Assembly: GCF_902168435.1 (NCBI RefSeq)
Contig: NZ_LR656183.1
Coordinates: 1-52,530, forward strand
Source of the DNA: Bacillus marasmi
GTDB taxonomy: Bacteria > Bacillota > Bacilli > Bacillales > Cytobacillaceae
Reading direction: 5' to 3'
DNA length: 52,530 nt
The notes under the pieces were generated by a model. The model searched no databases. It saw only the letters and a list, made by a program, of their open reading frames with translations, and was not told where the DNA came from. Positions 37,487-48,198 of this stretch are shown here, piece by piece. Every line of letters starts with the position of its first letter. Positions within the stretch are counted from its first letter, which is position 1. A program made the position numbers and the translations under genes.

Positions 37487-38224
37487 GTGAAGACAGGAAC
37501 TTTAAGACAGGTTTTACTCATAACAGATGGTTGTTCAAATCAAGGTGAAGATCCAGTTGCAATGGCGGCACTTGCTTATGAGCAAGGGGTTACAATTAAC
37601 GTCATTGGGGTAATGGACCAAGACATTATTGACGAAAAAGGCATGCGCGAAATTGAAGATATTGCGATGGCGGGTAAAGGGGTTAGCCAAGTTGTTTATG
37701 CAACTCAGCTTTCACAAACCGTTCAAATGGTGACAAGAAAGGCGATGACCCAAACGCTTCAAGGATTAGTTAACAAGGAGCTTCAACATATTCTTGGGGG
37801 TGCAAAAACAGTTGAAGACCTCCCGCCGGAAAAGCGTGGCGAGGTGATGGAAGTTGTTGATGAACTCGGTGAAACTGCAAAATTAGAGGTGCTAATTCTT
37901 GTTGATACAAGTGCAAGTATGAAACAAAAGCTCCCTACCGTCAAAGAGGCATTATTAGATTTATCGCTTAGCTTGAATGCTAGATCTGGAGATAATCGGT
38001 TTGCGGTGTTTGTATTTCCTGGGAAAAAGAATGAAGTCGAGAAGCTGTTAGATTGGACTCCGGATTTAAGTGCCTTAACGAAGGTTTTTTCAAAGCTGAC
38101 AACAGGTGGAATTACTCCGACTGGTCCGGCTATCCGTGAGGCATTATCTTATTTCCAGAAAAAACGTTCACTAAGGAGTTTGTTATCTCGTGATGATGAA
38201 TCATTCTTTGAAGAATCAGTGTAA
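37487..38224 (+). CDS. yabS: VWA-domain protein YabS
   Basis: 245 residues with a von Willebrand factor A-type fold. An N-terminal VLLITDGCSNQG segment and a second block VDTSASMKQK (MIDAS DxSxS) with TGGITPTGPA are visible. In B. subtilis yabS-yabT are co-expressed in sporulation; the function of YabS is unknown. The start is GTG 37487 after GGAGGGG. Overlaps yabT by about 32 bases. I could not place a clear sporulation promoter in 37396-37486. Confidence 0.9.
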   Translation: MKTGTLRQVLLITDGCSNQGEDPVAMAALAYEQGVTINVIGVMDQDIIDEKGMREIEDIAMAGKGVSQVVYATQLSQTVQMVTRKAMTQTLQGLVNKELQHILGGAKTVEDLPPEKRGEVMEVVDELGETAKLEVLILVDTSASMKQKLPTVKEALLDLSLSLNARSGDNRFAVFVFPGKKNEVEKLLDWTPDLSALTKVFSKLTTGGITPTGPAIREALSYFQKKRSLRSLLSRDDESFFEESV

Positions 38225-39170
38225 AGTAAATCCTGGAACTATAATCGAAGGAAAATGGCATCGAAACCGTTATACAATAATAAAAGAACTAGGAAATGGT
38301 GCGAATGGCATCGTTTATCTAGCTCGAGCTAGCAATCACAAGCAGGTTGCACTAAAAATGAGCGATAATAGTATGTCAATCACTTCTGAAGTGAATGTGC
38401 TAAAATCCTTTGCTAAGGTCCAGGGGTCAACCCTTGGACCTTCTTTGCTTGATGTTGATGATTGGGTAAGACGCACTGGTAATATTTCATTTTATGTAAT
38501 GGAATATATCGATGGGCCTGACCTTTTGACTTATATTCAAAAAAGAGGTCAGGAGTGGACAAATGTATTAATTTTGCAATTATTATCAGATTTGGACCAA
38601 CTTCATCAAAATGGTTGGGTATTTGGAGATTTGAAGCCTGAGAATTTAATTGTGTCAGGTCCCCCGCCGCAAATCCGTTGCATCGATGTCGGAGGAACGA
38701 CGATTAAGGGGCGGGCAATCAAAGAGTTTACTGAGTTTTTTGACCGAGGCTTTTGGGGTATGGGAAGCAGAAAAGCTGACCCAAGCTATGACCTGTTTGC
38801 GGTTGCAATGATCATCTTAAACACGGTTTATCCAAAGCGATTCAACAAAACGAGCGGCGGGATTATCCAATTAAAGGAAATGATTCGCCAAAAAAGTGAA
38901 TTAAAGAAAATAGAGGGAGTGTTACTAAACGCATTACAAGGAAATTACACTTCAGCTGGGCAGATGCGAACGGAGATGTTGAATGCGCTAAATCGCGTCC
39001 CTAATCAAACTCGGCAAGCTCCAAACAAAGCACGTAACCCACACACAAATACAAGTAGAAGCCATTATACAAAGCGTAAAAAGAAGAGTAATTTTATTGA
39101 AACAATGGTTATTACGATGATTATTATCATTTTATATACGGTCTATATTTTTGGACAGCTATTACCGTAA
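38193..39170 (+). CDS. yabT: Sporulation Ser/Thr kinase YabT
   Basis: 325 residues: a Hanks-type kinase domain (glycine loop LGNGANGIVYLA, lysine in VALKMSD, catalytic FGDLKPENL), a basic linker, and one C-terminal membrane helix. In B. subtilis YabT is DNA-activated and phosphorylates RecA and other targets during sporulation. HRD is replaced by FGD and DFG by DVGG, which seem typical of YabT. ATG 38193 is chosen; GTG 38190 is possible. Confidence 0.92.
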   Translation: MMNHSLKNQCKVNPGTIIEGKWHRNRYTIIKELGNGANGIVYLARASNHKQVALKMSDNSMSITSEVNVLKSFAKVQGSTLGPSLLDVDDWVRRTGNISFYVMEYIDGPDLLTYIQKRGQEWTNVLILQLLSDLDQLHQNGWVFGDLKPENLIVSGPPPQIRCIDVGGTTIKGRAIKEFTEFFDRGFWGMGSRKADPSYDLFAVAMIILNTVYPKRFNKTSGGIIQLKEMIRQKSELKKIEGVLLNALQGNYTSAGQMRTEMLNALNRVPNQTRQAPNKARNPHTNTSRSHYTKRKKKSNFIETMVITMIIIILYTVYIFGQLLP

Positions 39171-39323
39171 AAATAATGAAAAGGCTGAAACCAAATTGAT
39201 TTTCATTCGTATGTAATAAGATTAAGTAATTTAATAAAAACCTGGCAAATAGAGGTAATGTTTTGGTACTGCTTAAGGAAAAGTGATAAGCTTTTATTAA
39301 CAATAATAATAAGGAAGATTATC

Positions 39324-41276
39324 ATGTTAGAAAATAAGGTGGACCTCTTTCTCAAACACCAAGGAATTGACTTAACAAATAAGGGAGTGATTGTAGGAGT
39401 TTCGGGTGGTCCAGATTCGTTAGCATTGCTCCATTTTTTATGGTCGCGTCGTAAAATTTGGAATTTAGCAATTGTGGCCGCCCATGTTGATCATATGTTT
39501 CGTGGTAACGAATCATATATGGAGGCGAAATTTGTAGAAGATTATTGCGAAAGGTTGGGTATTCCGTGTGAAATAAAGCATATTGATGTCCCTGCTATTA
39601 TTTCCAACACAAACAAGAATGCCCAGGTTGCTTCCAGAGAATGTCGATACCAATTCTATCAGCAAGTAATGGAGACTTATCAGTCAGACTTTTTGGCGCT
39701 CGGTCACCATGGTGATGACCAAATGGAAACCATATTAATGAGACTAACACGTGGAAGTACCGGGATGGCTAGAGCTGGTATTTTATTTAAACGTCCATTC
39801 AATCAAGGTCATATCATCCGACCGTTTTTATGCGTAAATCGTGATGAAATTGAAATGTACTGCCAAAGGAATCAGCTTGAGCCAAGACGCGATCCTAGCA
39901 ATCATAAGGACATTTATAGCCGTAATCGATTTCGAAAGCATATACTCCCTTTTTTAAAGAGAGAAAATCCCCAAGTACACAATCATTTTCAGCGGTATAG
40001 CGAAGAAATCCAAAGTGATGAGGAATTTCTGCAGGAATTAACGCTTCAAAAAATGAATACAGTAATGAAAAAAGAACAGGGAAAAATAACTCTTGACATT
40101 AAAATGTTTTCAACAATGCCAATGCCTTTACAACGGAGAGGGATTCAACTAATATTAAAATATCTTTATCAAGAAAGGCTTGAACTTCTATCGAATATAC
40201 ATACTGATCAAATTTTTAGCCTTATTACACATACTCATCCATCGGGAAAACTCGATTTACCTGAAAAGCTTTCGGTGACCCGCGCATATGACGTCATTAT
40301 TTTCCAATTTAAAGAAAAATGCGTAGAAACCTATCACTACGAAATACTTGATACTCAAACAATTGAGCTACCAAATGGACAAACACTATCTATCAACTTT
40401 AATCAGGACAAGATGTGCAAGCCTGATCATTTTTCTTTCTCGCTGAATCCACAGCAAATTAACTTGCCTCTCGTGATTCGTACCCGGAAAAATGGTGACA
40501 AAATGAGGATAAAGGGTATGTCTGGTACGAAAAAGATAAAAGATATCTTTATTGACCAAAAAATCCCGATTCATATGCGGAATCAATGGCCCGTTGTTAC
40601 AGACAGTAAAGATAATATTCTGTGGCTGCCCGGACTAAAAAAATCCAAATATGATGCTACGGGAACTGTTGAAACCGGCACTATACAATTAATATATAAT
40701 AGCAATGATTCTTCTAGGGGGCATCTAGTAATGAAAAGAGATATTGAAAAGGTATTGATCACAGAAGAAGAGATCCAAACGAAAATTAAGGATCTTGCAC
40801 ATCAATTGACTGAGGAATACCAAGATAAATTTCCTTTGGCGATTGGGGTTTTAAAGGGAGCTATGCCATTTATGGGCGATTTGTTAAAACGAATCGACAC
40901 CTATTTGGAAATGGATTTTATGGATGTATCCAGCTATGGAAATTCAACCGTATCTTCTGGGGAAGTGAAAATTTTAAAGGACCTCGATACTTCTGTTGAA
41001 GGGCGAAATATCTTGATTATTGAAGATATTATCGATAGCGGTTTAACTTTAAGCTACCTAGTTGAGCTATTCCGATATCGCAAAGCAAAGTCGATTAAAA
41101 TTGTGACCTTGCTTGATAAACCAACTGGACGTAAAGCAGACCTTCATGCAGATTATGTAGGGTTTGTCGTACCAGATGCTTTTGTTGTAGGGTATGGTCT
41201 AGATTATGCTGAAAAGTATCGCAACCTTCCATATATTGGGGTTTTAAAACCTGAGGTATACACCAATAACAAATAA
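39324..41276 (+). CDS. tilS-hprT: TilS-HprT fusion: tRNA-Ile lysidine synthase / hypoxanthine phosphoribosyltransferase
   Basis: One open frame of 650 residues. Residues 1 to about 465 are TilS: PP-loop SGGPDS at 27-32, HHGDDQMET, and the C-terminal TilS domain ending [13 protein letters not shown]. It makes lysidine at position 34 of tRNA-Ile(CAU). From M470 (ATG 40731) the sequence is a complete HprT with PRPP loop [11 protein letters not shown], for purine salvage. In B. subtilis these are two genes; here no stop separates them. TAGGGGG lies nine bases before ATG 40731, so free HprT may also be made. The TilS start is ATG 39324 after AAGGAAG. Confidence 0.93.
   Translation: MLENKVDLFLKHQGIDLTNKGVIVGVSGGPDSLALLHFLWSRRKIWNLAIVAAHVDHMFRGNESYMEAKFVEDYCERLGIPCEIKHIDVPAIISNTNKNAQVASRECRYQFYQQVMETYQSDFLALGHHGDDQMETILMRLTRGSTGMARAGILFKRPFNQGHIIRPFLCVNRDEIEMYCQRNQLEPRRDPSNHKDIYSRNRFRKHILPFLKRENPQVHNHFQRYSEEIQSDEEFLQELTLQKMNTVMKKEQGKITLDIKMFSTMPMPLQRRGIQLILKYLYQERLELLSNIHTDQIFSLITHTHPSGKLDLPEKLSVTRAYDVIIFQFKEKCVETYHYEILDTQTIELPNGQTLSINFNQDKMCKPDHFSFSLNPQQINLPLVIRTRKNGDKMRIKGMSGTKKIKDIFIDQKIPIHMRNQWPVVTDSKDNILWLPGLKKSKYDATGTVETGTIQLIYNSNDSSRGHLVMKRDIEKVLITEEEIQTKIKDLAHQLTEEYQDKFPLAIGVLKGAMPFMGDLLKRIDTYLEMDFMDVSSYGNSTVSSGEVKILKDLDTSVEGRNILIIEDIIDSGLTLSYLVELFRYRKAKSIKIVTLLDKPTGRKADLHADYVGFVVPDAFVVGYGLDYAEKYRNLPYIGVLKPEVYTNNK
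40731..41276 (+). other. hprT: HprT module with its own ribosome site
   Basis: Within the fused frame, ATG 40731 starts the ordinary HprT N-terminus ([15 protein letters not shown]). A Shine-Dalgarno-like TAGGGGG at 40715-40721 is nine bases upstream. Internal initiation would give a 181-residue stand-alone enzyme. Confidence 0.6.
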
Positions 41277-41410
41277 GTGAAAAATAAGGAACGGGATGGC
41301 CGTTAATTCATGAACGTACATTGTAAGACAGACAAGGTCAATTCCTTGTAATAGCGCATTTTTTTATGATAGTATTTAGTATAGTTTGTTCAGTAGGGAG
41401 GAGGTAAGGG

Positions 41411-43354
41411 ATGAATCGGATCTTCCGAAATACCATCTTTTATTTATTAATATTCTTAGTCATAATTGGCGTAGTTAGCTTCTTTAACGGTAATAACGAG
41501 CCAACAGAAAATATAACATACGATAAGTTTATCCAACATCTGGAAGATGGTCAGGTTACTACACTTACATTACAACCTGAACGCGGTGTTTATCAAGTCC
41601 GTGGTCAGTTGAAAAATTATGAAGAAGGTAAGTTTTTCTTAACTTACGTTTGGAACAGTGAGGAATCATTGTCCCAAATCCAAAAAGCAGCAGCTAAAGC
41701 AGAGGTTGAAGTGTTGCCAGCTAAGGAAACAAGTGGTTGGGTAACATTTTTTACATCGATTATTCCTTTTATCATTATCTTTATTCTCTTTTTCTTCTTA
41801 TTAAACCAAGCTCAAGGTGGCGGCAGCCGTGTAATGAACTTTGGTAAAAGTAAAGCCAAGCTTTACAATGATGAAAAGAAAAAGGTTCGCTTCAAGGATG
41901 TAGCAGGAGCGGATGAAGAAAAGCAAGAATTAGTAGAAGTGGTTGAATTCTTAAAGGATCCACGCAAATTCGCAGAACTTGGAGCACGAATTCCTAAAGG
42001 CGTTCTGTTAGTTGGTCCTCCAGGAACAGGTAAAACCTTATTGGCAAGAGCGGTTGCTGGAGAAGCTGGCGTACCATTCTTCTCAATCAGTGGTTCTGAC
42101 TTCGTAGAGATGTTCGTTGGGGTAGGGGCATCCCGTGTTCGTGACTTGTTTGAAACAGCGAAGAAGAACTCCCCATGTATTATTTTTATTGACGAAATTG
42201 ATGCGGTTGGACGTCAACGTGGCGCTGGTTTAGGTGGCGGACATGATGAACGTGAACAAACGCTAAACCAATTACTCGTTGAGATGGATGGTTTCGGAGC
42301 TAACGAAGGTATCATAATTGTTGCGGCAACAAACCGCCCAGATATTTTAGACCCAGCACTATTAAGACCAGGTCGTTTTGACCGTCAAATTACCGTTGAC
42401 CGTCCGGATGTAAACGGACGTGAAGCAGTTCTGAAAGTACATGCCCGCAATAAACCGCTAGATGATTCAGTTAATCTTCGAGCGATTGCGACCAGAACGC
42501 CTGGATTCTCAGGTGCAGATTTAGAAAACCTATTAAATGAAGCTGCGTTAATAGCAGCAAGACGCAATAAGAAAAAAGTTGATATGTTAGATATTGATGA
42601 AGCAACCGACCGTGTTATCGCTGGACCAGCGAAAAAGAGCCGTGTTATCTCTAAAAAAGAGCGAAACATTGTTGCTTTCCATGAAGCAGGTCATACAGTA
42701 ATTGGTCTAATTCTGGACCAAGCTGATATGGTTCACAAAGTTACAATTGTCCCTCGTGGCCAAGCAGGCGGTTATGCTGTTATGCTTCCAAGAGAAGATC
42801 GCTATTTCATGACAAAGCCTGAATTATTAGATAAAATTACAGGTTTACTCGGTGGCCGTGTTGCTGAAGAAATCGTATTCGGTGAAGTAAGTACCGGCGC
42901 TCACAATGACTTCCAGCGTGCAACTGGAATTGCGCGTAAAATGATCACAGAATACGGGATGAGTGATAAGCTTGGACCGATGCAATTTGGTCAAGCCCAA
43001 GGTCAAGTATTCTTAGGCAGAGATATTGGAAATGAACAAAATTATTCTGATGCCATTGCATATGAAATCGATCTTGAAATGCAACGTTTCGTTAAAGATT
43101 GCTATGAAAATGCACGGAAGATTTTAACAGAGAATCGTGATTTATTGAATCTTATTGCCAATACACTATTGGAAGTTGAAACTTTAGATGCTGAACAAAT
43201 TATGAGTCTAAAGGATCACGGCACATTACCTGATCGTAAAGTCAGCTCTTCCAACAATGAAACACCAAGCTTAGATGATGTGATTGTAAACATCTCTTCA
43301 AAGCAAGAGGATTCTTCTAAGAAGGATGAAGATCCAAACAATAAAGTTGATTAA
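41411..43354 (+). CDS. ftsH: ATP-dependent zinc metalloprotease FtsH
   Basis: 647-residue membrane-bound AAA+ protease that degrades misfolded membrane proteins and regulators. Two membrane helices (about 8-25 and 113-131), Walker A GPPGTGKT (202-209), Walker B FIDEIDA, second region of homology [18 protein letters not shown], and zinc site HEAGH at 424-428. GGGAGGAGG precedes the ATG. Acidic, disordered C-terminus. Confidence 0.98.
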   Translation: MNRIFRNTIFYLLIFLVIIGVVSFFNGNNEPTENITYDKFIQHLEDGQVTTLTLQPERGVYQVRGQLKNYEEGKFFLTYVWNSEESLSQIQKAAAKAEVEVLPAKETSGWVTFFTSIIPFIIIFILFFFLLNQAQGGGSRVMNFGKSKAKLYNDEKKKVRFKDVAGADEEKQELVEVVEFLKDPRKFAELGARIPKGVLLVGPPGTGKTLLARAVAGEAGVPFFSISGSDFVEMFVGVGASRVRDLFETAKKNSPCIIFIDEIDAVGRQRGAGLGGGHDEREQTLNQLLVEMDGFGANEGIIIVAATNRPDILDPALLRPGRFDRQITVDRPDVNGREAVLKVHARNKPLDDSVNLRAIATRTPGFSGADLENLLNEAALIAARRNKKKVDMLDIDEATDRVIAGPAKKSRVISKKERNIVAFHEAGHTVIGLILDQADMVHKVTIVPRGQAGGYAVMLPREDRYFMTKPELLDKITGLLGGRVAEEIVFGEVSTGAHNDFQRATGIARKMITEYGMSDKLGPMQFGQAQGQVFLGRDIGNEQNYSDAIAYEIDLEMQRFVKDCYENARKILTENRDLLNLIANTLLEVETLDAEQIMSLKDHGTLPDRKVSSSNNETPSLDDVIVNISSKQEDSSKKDEDPNNKVD

Positions 43355-43362
43355 CAACTAGG

Positions 43363-43391
43363 AAGGCGCTCAAAGCGAGCGCCTTTTTTTT
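43363..43391 (+). terminator. Terminator after ftsH
   Basis: AAGGCGCT (43363-43370) and AGCGCCTT (43378-43385) form an 8-bp GC-rich stem, then a run of T. Confidence 0.92.
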
Positions 43392-43456
43392 CACGATTAA
43401 TCCCTAATGTGATATGATGCAAAATAGATAAAATTAATAGTAAAGTGGTGAGTGCG

Positions 43457-44236
43457 GTGATTTTTGTTTTTGACGTTGGCAATACGAATATCGTTTTGGG
43501 TGTTTATGACAATGATGAACTAAAACACCATTGGAGAATCGAAACGAATCGAAATAGAACTGAAGATGAATATGGAATGGTAGTGAAGCAATTATTTGAT
43601 CATGCTAAGTTATCCTTTTCAGAGATTAACGGTATCATCATTTCTTCCGTAGTTCCTCCAATTATGTTTGCTTTGGAAAGAATGTGCAATAAGTATTTCC
43701 ATGTAAAGCCCGTCGTAGTTGGGCCTGGAATTAAAACAGGACTCAATATTAAATATGAGAACCCACGTGAGGTTGGTGCAGATCGAATCGTCAATGCTGT
43801 CGCTGCCATTCACGAATATGGAAGTCCGCTCATTATTGTTGATTTTGGTACCGCTACTACATATTGTTATGTGAATGAACATAGTCAATATATGGGCGGG
43901 GCGATTGCACCGGGGATTGGTATATCTACCGAAGCGCTTTATTCAAGAGCGGCTAAATTACCGCGCATTGAAATCGTGCGCCCTGAACATGTCATCGGTA
44001 AGAATACCGTCGCAGCAATGCAGGCTGGTATTTTGTATGGATATGTTGGTCAAGTTGAAGGTATTGTCCAAAGAATGAAGGATCAAAGCCCAGTGCCGGC
44101 AAAAGTAATTGCTACTGGAGGTTTGGCGACGTTAATTGCTGAGGAATCCAAAGTAATCGATGTGGTCGACCCTTACCTCACTTTAAAGGGTTTAAAGCTT
44201 ATTTATAAACGTAATATGGAAAATATAAAGAGATAA
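43457..44236 (+). CDS. coaX: Type III pantothenate kinase
   Basis: First committed step of coenzyme A synthesis. 259 residues of the ASKHA fold: [10 protein letters not shown] at the N-terminus, [11 protein letters not shown] and [16 protein letters not shown]. Monovalent-cation dependent and poorly inhibited by CoA, as known for the type. The start is taken as GTG 43457 just after GTGGTGAG; GTG 43445 and 43448 lie in the ribosome site. Confidence 0.95.
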   Translation: MIFVFDVGNTNIVLGVYDNDELKHHWRIETNRNRTEDEYGMVVKQLFDHAKLSFSEINGIIISSVVPPIMFALERMCNKYFHVKPVVVGPGIKTGLNIKYENPREVGADRIVNAVAAIHEYGSPLIIVDFGTATTYCYVNEHSQYMGGAIAPGIGISTEALYSRAAKLPRIEIVRPEHVIGKNTVAAMQAGILYGYVGQVEGIVQRMKDQSPVPAKVIATGGLATLIAEESKVIDVVDPYLTLKGLKLIYKRNMENIKR

Positions 44237-44263
44237 GCTTGCTATCAAGAAAGGAGCAAAAGC

Positions 44264-45142
44264 ATGAATGATTATTTAGTCAAAGCATTAGCCTTTGATG
44301 GTCAAATCAGAGCTTATGCAGTAAGGTCGACTGAAACGGTCAGTGAGGCACAAAAGCGTCACCATACATGGCCGATTGCCTCTGCCGCTTTGGGTAGAAC
44401 ATTGTCAGCTGGTGCCATGATGGGTGCGATGTTAAAGGGTGACGCAAAACTCACGATAAAAATTGAAGGTGGCGGTCCGATTGGGCCGATTTTAGTTGAC
44501 AGCAATACAAAAGGCGAAGTACGTGGCTATGTCACCAATCCTCATATACACTTTGAAAATAATGATCAAGGTAAATTAAATGTAGGTAAAGCGGTTGGCC
44601 GTGATGGAATGCTTTCAGTGGTAAAGGATCTTGGTATGCGTGACTTTTTCTCCGGTCAGGTACCGCTCATTTCAGGTGAATTAGGCGAGGACTTCACTTA
44701 TTATTTCGCCTCCTCTGAGCAGGTGCCATCGTCTGTAGGTGTTGGCGTATTGGTTAATCCGGACAACTCAATCCTAGCCGCAGGTGGCTTTATAATCCAG
44801 CTGATGCCGGATACAGATGATCAAACGATTTCAAAAATCGAGGAAAGTCTCAAAAACATTTCGCCAGTCTCAAGTCTTATTGAAAAAGGGTTAACTCCTG
44901 AAGAACTATTAGAGGAAGTGTTGGGTAAAGGAAATGTTCAATTCCTTGAAACTCTTCCGGTTAAGTTCTCATGTAATTGTTCAAAAGACCGATTTGCAAC
45001 GGCCATTATTGGTTTAGGAAAAAAGGAAATCGAAGATATGATTGACGAAGATGGACAAGCAGAAGTGCATTGTCATTTTTGTAATGAATATTATTTATTT
45101 ACAAAAGAGGAATTAACTGAATTACATAAAGAGGCACAATAA
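44264..45142 (+). CDS. hslO: Redox-regulated chaperone Hsp33
   Basis: 292-residue holdase activated by oxidation. The C-terminal zinc centre is visible as CNC and CHFC. The N-terminal domain shows [16 protein letters not shown] and the GPIGPI stretch. A good ribosome site (AAAGGAG) precedes the ATG. It lies between coaX and the PpiC foldase gene, as in B. subtilis. Confidence 0.96.
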   Translation: MNDYLVKALAFDGQIRAYAVRSTETVSEAQKRHHTWPIASAALGRTLSAGAMMGAMLKGDAKLTIKIEGGGPIGPILVDSNTKGEVRGYVTNPHIHFENNDQGKLNVGKAVGRDGMLSVVKDLGMRDFFSGQVPLISGELGEDFTYYFASSEQVPSSVGVGVLVNPDNSILAAGGFIIQLMPDTDDQTISKIEESLKNISPVSSLIEKGLTPEELLEEVLGKGNVQFLETLPVKFSCNCSKDRFATAIIGLGKKEIEDMIDEDGQAEVHCHFCNEYYLFTKEELTELHKEAQ

Positions 45143-45166
45143 AGGAGAAGCAGTGGAGGAAGAAAT

Positions 45167-46036
45167 GTGAAAAAACAGCATTTTCTTATCATAATTGCCT
45201 GTCTAGTAGTATTCAACATCGCTACCATTGCCTATTTTCTGTATCGCTCAACTGATTCTGGTGAATCTGTCGCTTCCATTGGGAAGGAAGATATTACGCG
45301 TCAGGAATGGCTCAATGAAATGGAAGCAAGGTACGGTGAGAGTGTTCTAAAGGATTTAGTTGATCAAAAAGTAATTAAACAAATTGCCCAAAAGTATAAT
45401 ATTACCGTAAGTGATAAGGAAGTTGAGCGCGAGCTATTATTTGTTAGGACAACTTCCTATATGGAAAATCAGCAGAAAAATAAGGAAAAGCTGAAAGAGC
45501 AGATTAAACTTAATCTACTGCTTGAGGAGATTCTTACGAAGGATGTTGCAATCCCCAATAAGGATTTAATGAACTATTATGAAGGAAACAAAAAGCAGTT
45601 CTCGATTCCTAATGCCTATCATCTTTCGCAAATTATAGTTAAAACTAAAAAAGAAGCGTTAAGGACAATACAGGAATTAGAGCAGGATTCAAGTTTTGAA
45701 GTCTTGGCAATGGAAAAATCAATTGATGATTTTTCTGCCAACCAAGGTGGAGATATTGGTTTTGTTAGTGAGAATGAGGAGCGGGTTTCCCCTGATATCC
45801 TCGTGAAAATTAAGAAATTATCACCGGGGAAATGGACTGAGCCAATTAAAACAGAAGAGGGATATGCTATTTTTCTGCTAAAGGAAAAAATTTCAGAAAG
45901 AAATTATGACTTTAAAGAGGTTAAAAACCAAATTAGACGTCAGCTCGCCTTGGAACAAATGGGGATGAGGTTAAACGCTGACGTGTTTTGGGATGAAGCA
46001 AAAGTTGAATGGTTTTACGGAAATAAGGAAAATTAA
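45167..46036 (+). CDS. yacD: PrsA-like PpiC peptidyl-prolyl isomerase (YacD)
   Basis: 289 residues: an N-terminal membrane anchor or signal helix (about 5-25), no obvious lipobox cysteine, a SurA-type N-domain and a parvulin domain (about 140-245; YHLSQIIVKTK ... FEVLAMEKSIDD ... GGDIGFVSE). Probably folds secreted proteins at the outer face of the membrane. The start is GTG 45167 after GGAGGAAG. Confidence 0.9.
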   Translation: MKKQHFLIIIACLVVFNIATIAYFLYRSTDSGESVASIGKEDITRQEWLNEMEARYGESVLKDLVDQKVIKQIAQKYNITVSDKEVERELLFVRTTSYMENQQKNKEKLKEQIKLNLLLEEILTKDVAIPNKDLMNYYEGNKKQFSIPNAYHLSQIIVKTKKEALRTIQELEQDSSFEVLAMEKSIDDFSANQGGDIGFVSENEERVSPDILVKIKKLSPGKWTEPIKTEEGYAIFLLKEKISERNYDFKEVKNQIRRQLALEQMGMRLNADVFWDEAKVEWFYGNKEN

Positions 46037-46046
46037 TAAAGATGGC

Positions 46047-46086
46047 TAAAAAAGGGTATCTGTTTTATAAACAAATACCCTTTTTA
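46047..46086 (+). terminator. Terminator before cysK
   Basis: AAAAAAGGGTAT (46047-46058) pairs with ATACCC plus TTTTTT (about 46075-46086) around a loop of about 16 bases. Confidence 0.85.
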
Positions 46087-46149
46087 ATACCCATTTTTTG
46101 ATGAATGAGGCCGACTAGATAAATTTTTTAATTTTTCTCTCAAAAATGA

Positions 46150-46196
46150 TTGACAATTACTTAGTAAGTTGGTAGGATTTAATTAAACCTATAAAA
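46150..46196 (+). promoter_or_regulatory. cysK promoter and possible operator
   Basis: TTGACA (46150-46155), 17 bases, TAGGAT (46173-46178). A near-palindrome TAGGnTTTAATTAAAnCCTA-like element at 46173-46191 overlaps the -10. cysK is repressed by CymR in B. subtilis; this element is a candidate operator, but I could not match the CymR consensus well. Confidence 0.45.
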
Positions 46197-46222
46197 ATAC
46201 TCGGATTAAGAGGTGGAGAGAA

Positions 46223-47149
46223 ATGGTACGTGTAGCAAACTCAGTTGCAGAATTAGTTGGGCAAACGCCAATCGTAAAATTAAATCGTGTATTAGATGAA
46301 AACAGCGCAGATGTTTATTTGAAATTAGAATATTTTAATCCAGGAAGCAGTGTAAAAGACCGTATCGCTTTAGCGATGATCGAAGCAGCAGAAGCAGAAG
46401 GTGCTTTAAAACCAGGAGCGACTATCATCGAGCCGACAAGTGGTAACACAGGAATTGGTTTAGCGATGATCGCAGCTGCCAAAGGCTATCGTGCAATCTT
46501 GGTAATGCCTGAAACAATGAGCTTGGAGCGTCGTAATTTACTACGTGCATATGGTGCGGAATTAGTATTAACTCCAGGACCAGAAGGAATGGGTGGAGCA
46601 ATTCGCAAAGCGGAAGAGTTAGCTAAAGAAAATGGCTACTTCGTTCCACAACAATTTAACAACTTTGCTAATCCAGAGGTTCATAAAAATACAACAGCAA
46701 AAGAAATTGTTGAACAAGTTGGGGGACAATTAGACGCATTTATCGCAGGTATCGGAACAGGTGGCACGATTACTGGTGTCGGTCAAGTTCTTCGTGAAGA
46801 AATTCCAGGAGTTAAAGTATATGCAGTAGAACCTTCTGATTCACCAGTATTGTCAGGTGGAAAACCAGGTCCACACAAAATCCAAGGTATCGGAGCAGGT
46901 TTCGTACCAAAAGTATTAAACACAGATATCTATGATGAAGTTATCCAAGTATCTACAGAACAAGCATATGAAGCAGCTCGTAATACTGCTAGCAAAGAGG
47001 GAATTCTTGCAGGTGTTTCTGGTGGAGCAGCAATTTACTCCGCGCTTAAAATTGCGAAAGAGCTAGGAAAAGGTAAAAAGGTTTTAGCGATTATTCCAGA
47101 TAATGGGGAGCGCTATTTCAGTACACCACTTTATCAATTTGAAGATTAA
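46223..47149 (+). CDS. cysK: Cysteine synthase A (O-acetylserine sulfhydrylase)
   Basis: Converts O-acetylserine and sulfide to cysteine. 308-residue PLP enzyme: Schiff-base lysine K45 in [10 protein letters not shown], substrate loop [11 protein letters not shown], phosphate-binding [16 protein letters not shown] precedes the ATG. In B. subtilis the pabB-pabA-pabC genes follow cysK; here a terminator and folP do. Confidence 0.97.
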   Translation: MVRVANSVAELVGQTPIVKLNRVLDENSADVYLKLEYFNPGSSVKDRIALAMIEAAEAEGALKPGATIIEPTSGNTGIGLAMIAAAKGYRAILVMPETMSLERRNLLRAYGAELVLTPGPEGMGGAIRKAEELAKENGYFVPQQFNNFANPEVHKNTTAKEIVEQVGGQLDAFIAGIGTGGTITGVGQVLREEIPGVKVYAVEPSDSPVLSGGKPGPHKIQGIGAGFVPKVLNTDIYDEVIQVSTEQAYEAARNTASKEGILAGVSGGAAIYSALKIAKELGKGKKVLAIIPDNGERYFSTPLYQFED

Positions 47150-47165
47150 TTTGAATGATAAATAG

Positions 47166-47195
47166 AGGCAGAAGCTTAGGCTGCTGCCTTTTTTT
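47166..47195 (+). terminator. Terminator after cysK
   Basis: AGGCAG (47166-47171) and CTGCCT (47184-47189), with inner AGC/GCT pairing, followed by seven T. Confidence 0.8.
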
Positions 47196-47346
47196 AATGG
47201 GGAAAATCAAGAATATTCTTACAACGCATCACGGTCTTTATTTGGATATATGAAAAATATTGTAAAATCATGTAGAATAAGAGTAGGAAAGTAAAGAAAG
47301 TATCCCTACTCGGAACAATGGTCGGTCATTACAGGAGGAAAATGAA

Positions 47347-48198
47347 TTGGAAAAAGGACCAAAAAAAATCATTCAGTGTGGCCCCTACACTCTTGACTAT
47401 GGAAAAAAGACATTAATTATGGGGATTTTAAATGTGACTCCAGATTCTTTCTCAGATGGAGGACGTTTTGATCAAATAGATCTAGCAGTTCAACATGCAA
47501 TGAGGATGGTTGATGAGGGAGCAGATATCATTGATGTTGGTGGAGAATCGACCCGTCCTGGCTACGAACAAATATCAGTTGAAGAGGAACTTAACCGTGT
47601 AATCCCAGTTATTAAGGCACTTGCTGAAAATGTTCAAGTTCCCATATCAATTGATACATATAAAGCAGAGGTAGCTCGACAAGCGATTCTTGCTGGGGCG
47701 CAAATTATTAATGATATATGGGGAGCTAAGGCAGACCCAAATATGGCAGCTGTGGCAGCTGAATTGAATGTCCCAATTATTCTCATGCACAATCGTCCCG
47801 AACGTGATTATCAAGTATTCATGCGAGATGTCCTTGGGGACTTATATGAGAGTATTTTGAAGGTCAAACAGGCAGGTGTTAAGGCTGAAAATATTATCCT
47901 CGACCCTGGTATCGGCTTCGCACGAGATCTTGAACAGAATCTGGAAACTATGAGGAACTTGGACAAGATAGTAGCTTTAGGTTATCCCGTTTTATTAGGA
48001 ACTTCCCGTAAATCTATGATTGGTAATGTCTTAAACTTACCGCCTAGTGAACGATTAGAAGGTACTGCTGCAACTGTTTGCTACGGAATCCAAAAGGGCT
48101 GCCAAATAGTTCGAGTTCATGACGTAAAGGAAATAGCCAGAACTGCCAAAATGATGGATGCGCTATTAGAGAAGGGGGAGTATAGTGGACAAAATTGA
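47347..48198 (+). CDS. folP: Dihydropteroate synthase
   Basis: Joins p-aminobenzoate to the pterin diphosphate in folate synthesis; target of sulfonamides (sul in B. subtilis). 283 residues with MGILNVTPDSFSDGG, DVGGESTRPG and LGTSRKS. The start is TTG 47347, eight bases after AGGAGG; the ATG at 47342 is out of frame. Overlaps folB by 14 bases. It leads folP-folB-folK-yazB-dusB. Confidence 0.96.
   Translation: MEKGPKKIIQCGPYTLDYGKKTLIMGILNVTPDSFSDGGRFDQIDLAVQHAMRMVDEGADIIDVGGESTRPGYEQISVEEELNRVIPVIKALAENVQVPISIDTYKAEVARQAILAGAQIINDIWGAKADPNMAAVAAELNVPIILMHNRPERDYQVFMRDVLGDLYESILKVKQAGVKAENIILDPGIGFARDLEQNLETMRNLDKIVALGYPVLLGTSRKSMIGNVLNLPPSERLEGTAATVCYGIQKGCQIVRVHDVKEIARTAKMMDALLEKGEYSGQN

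Noticed and set aside
39175-39207. AATGAAAA/TTTTCATT stem after yabT as a terminator
   Set aside because: AT-only stem with a 17-base loop and no T-run; too weak to call.
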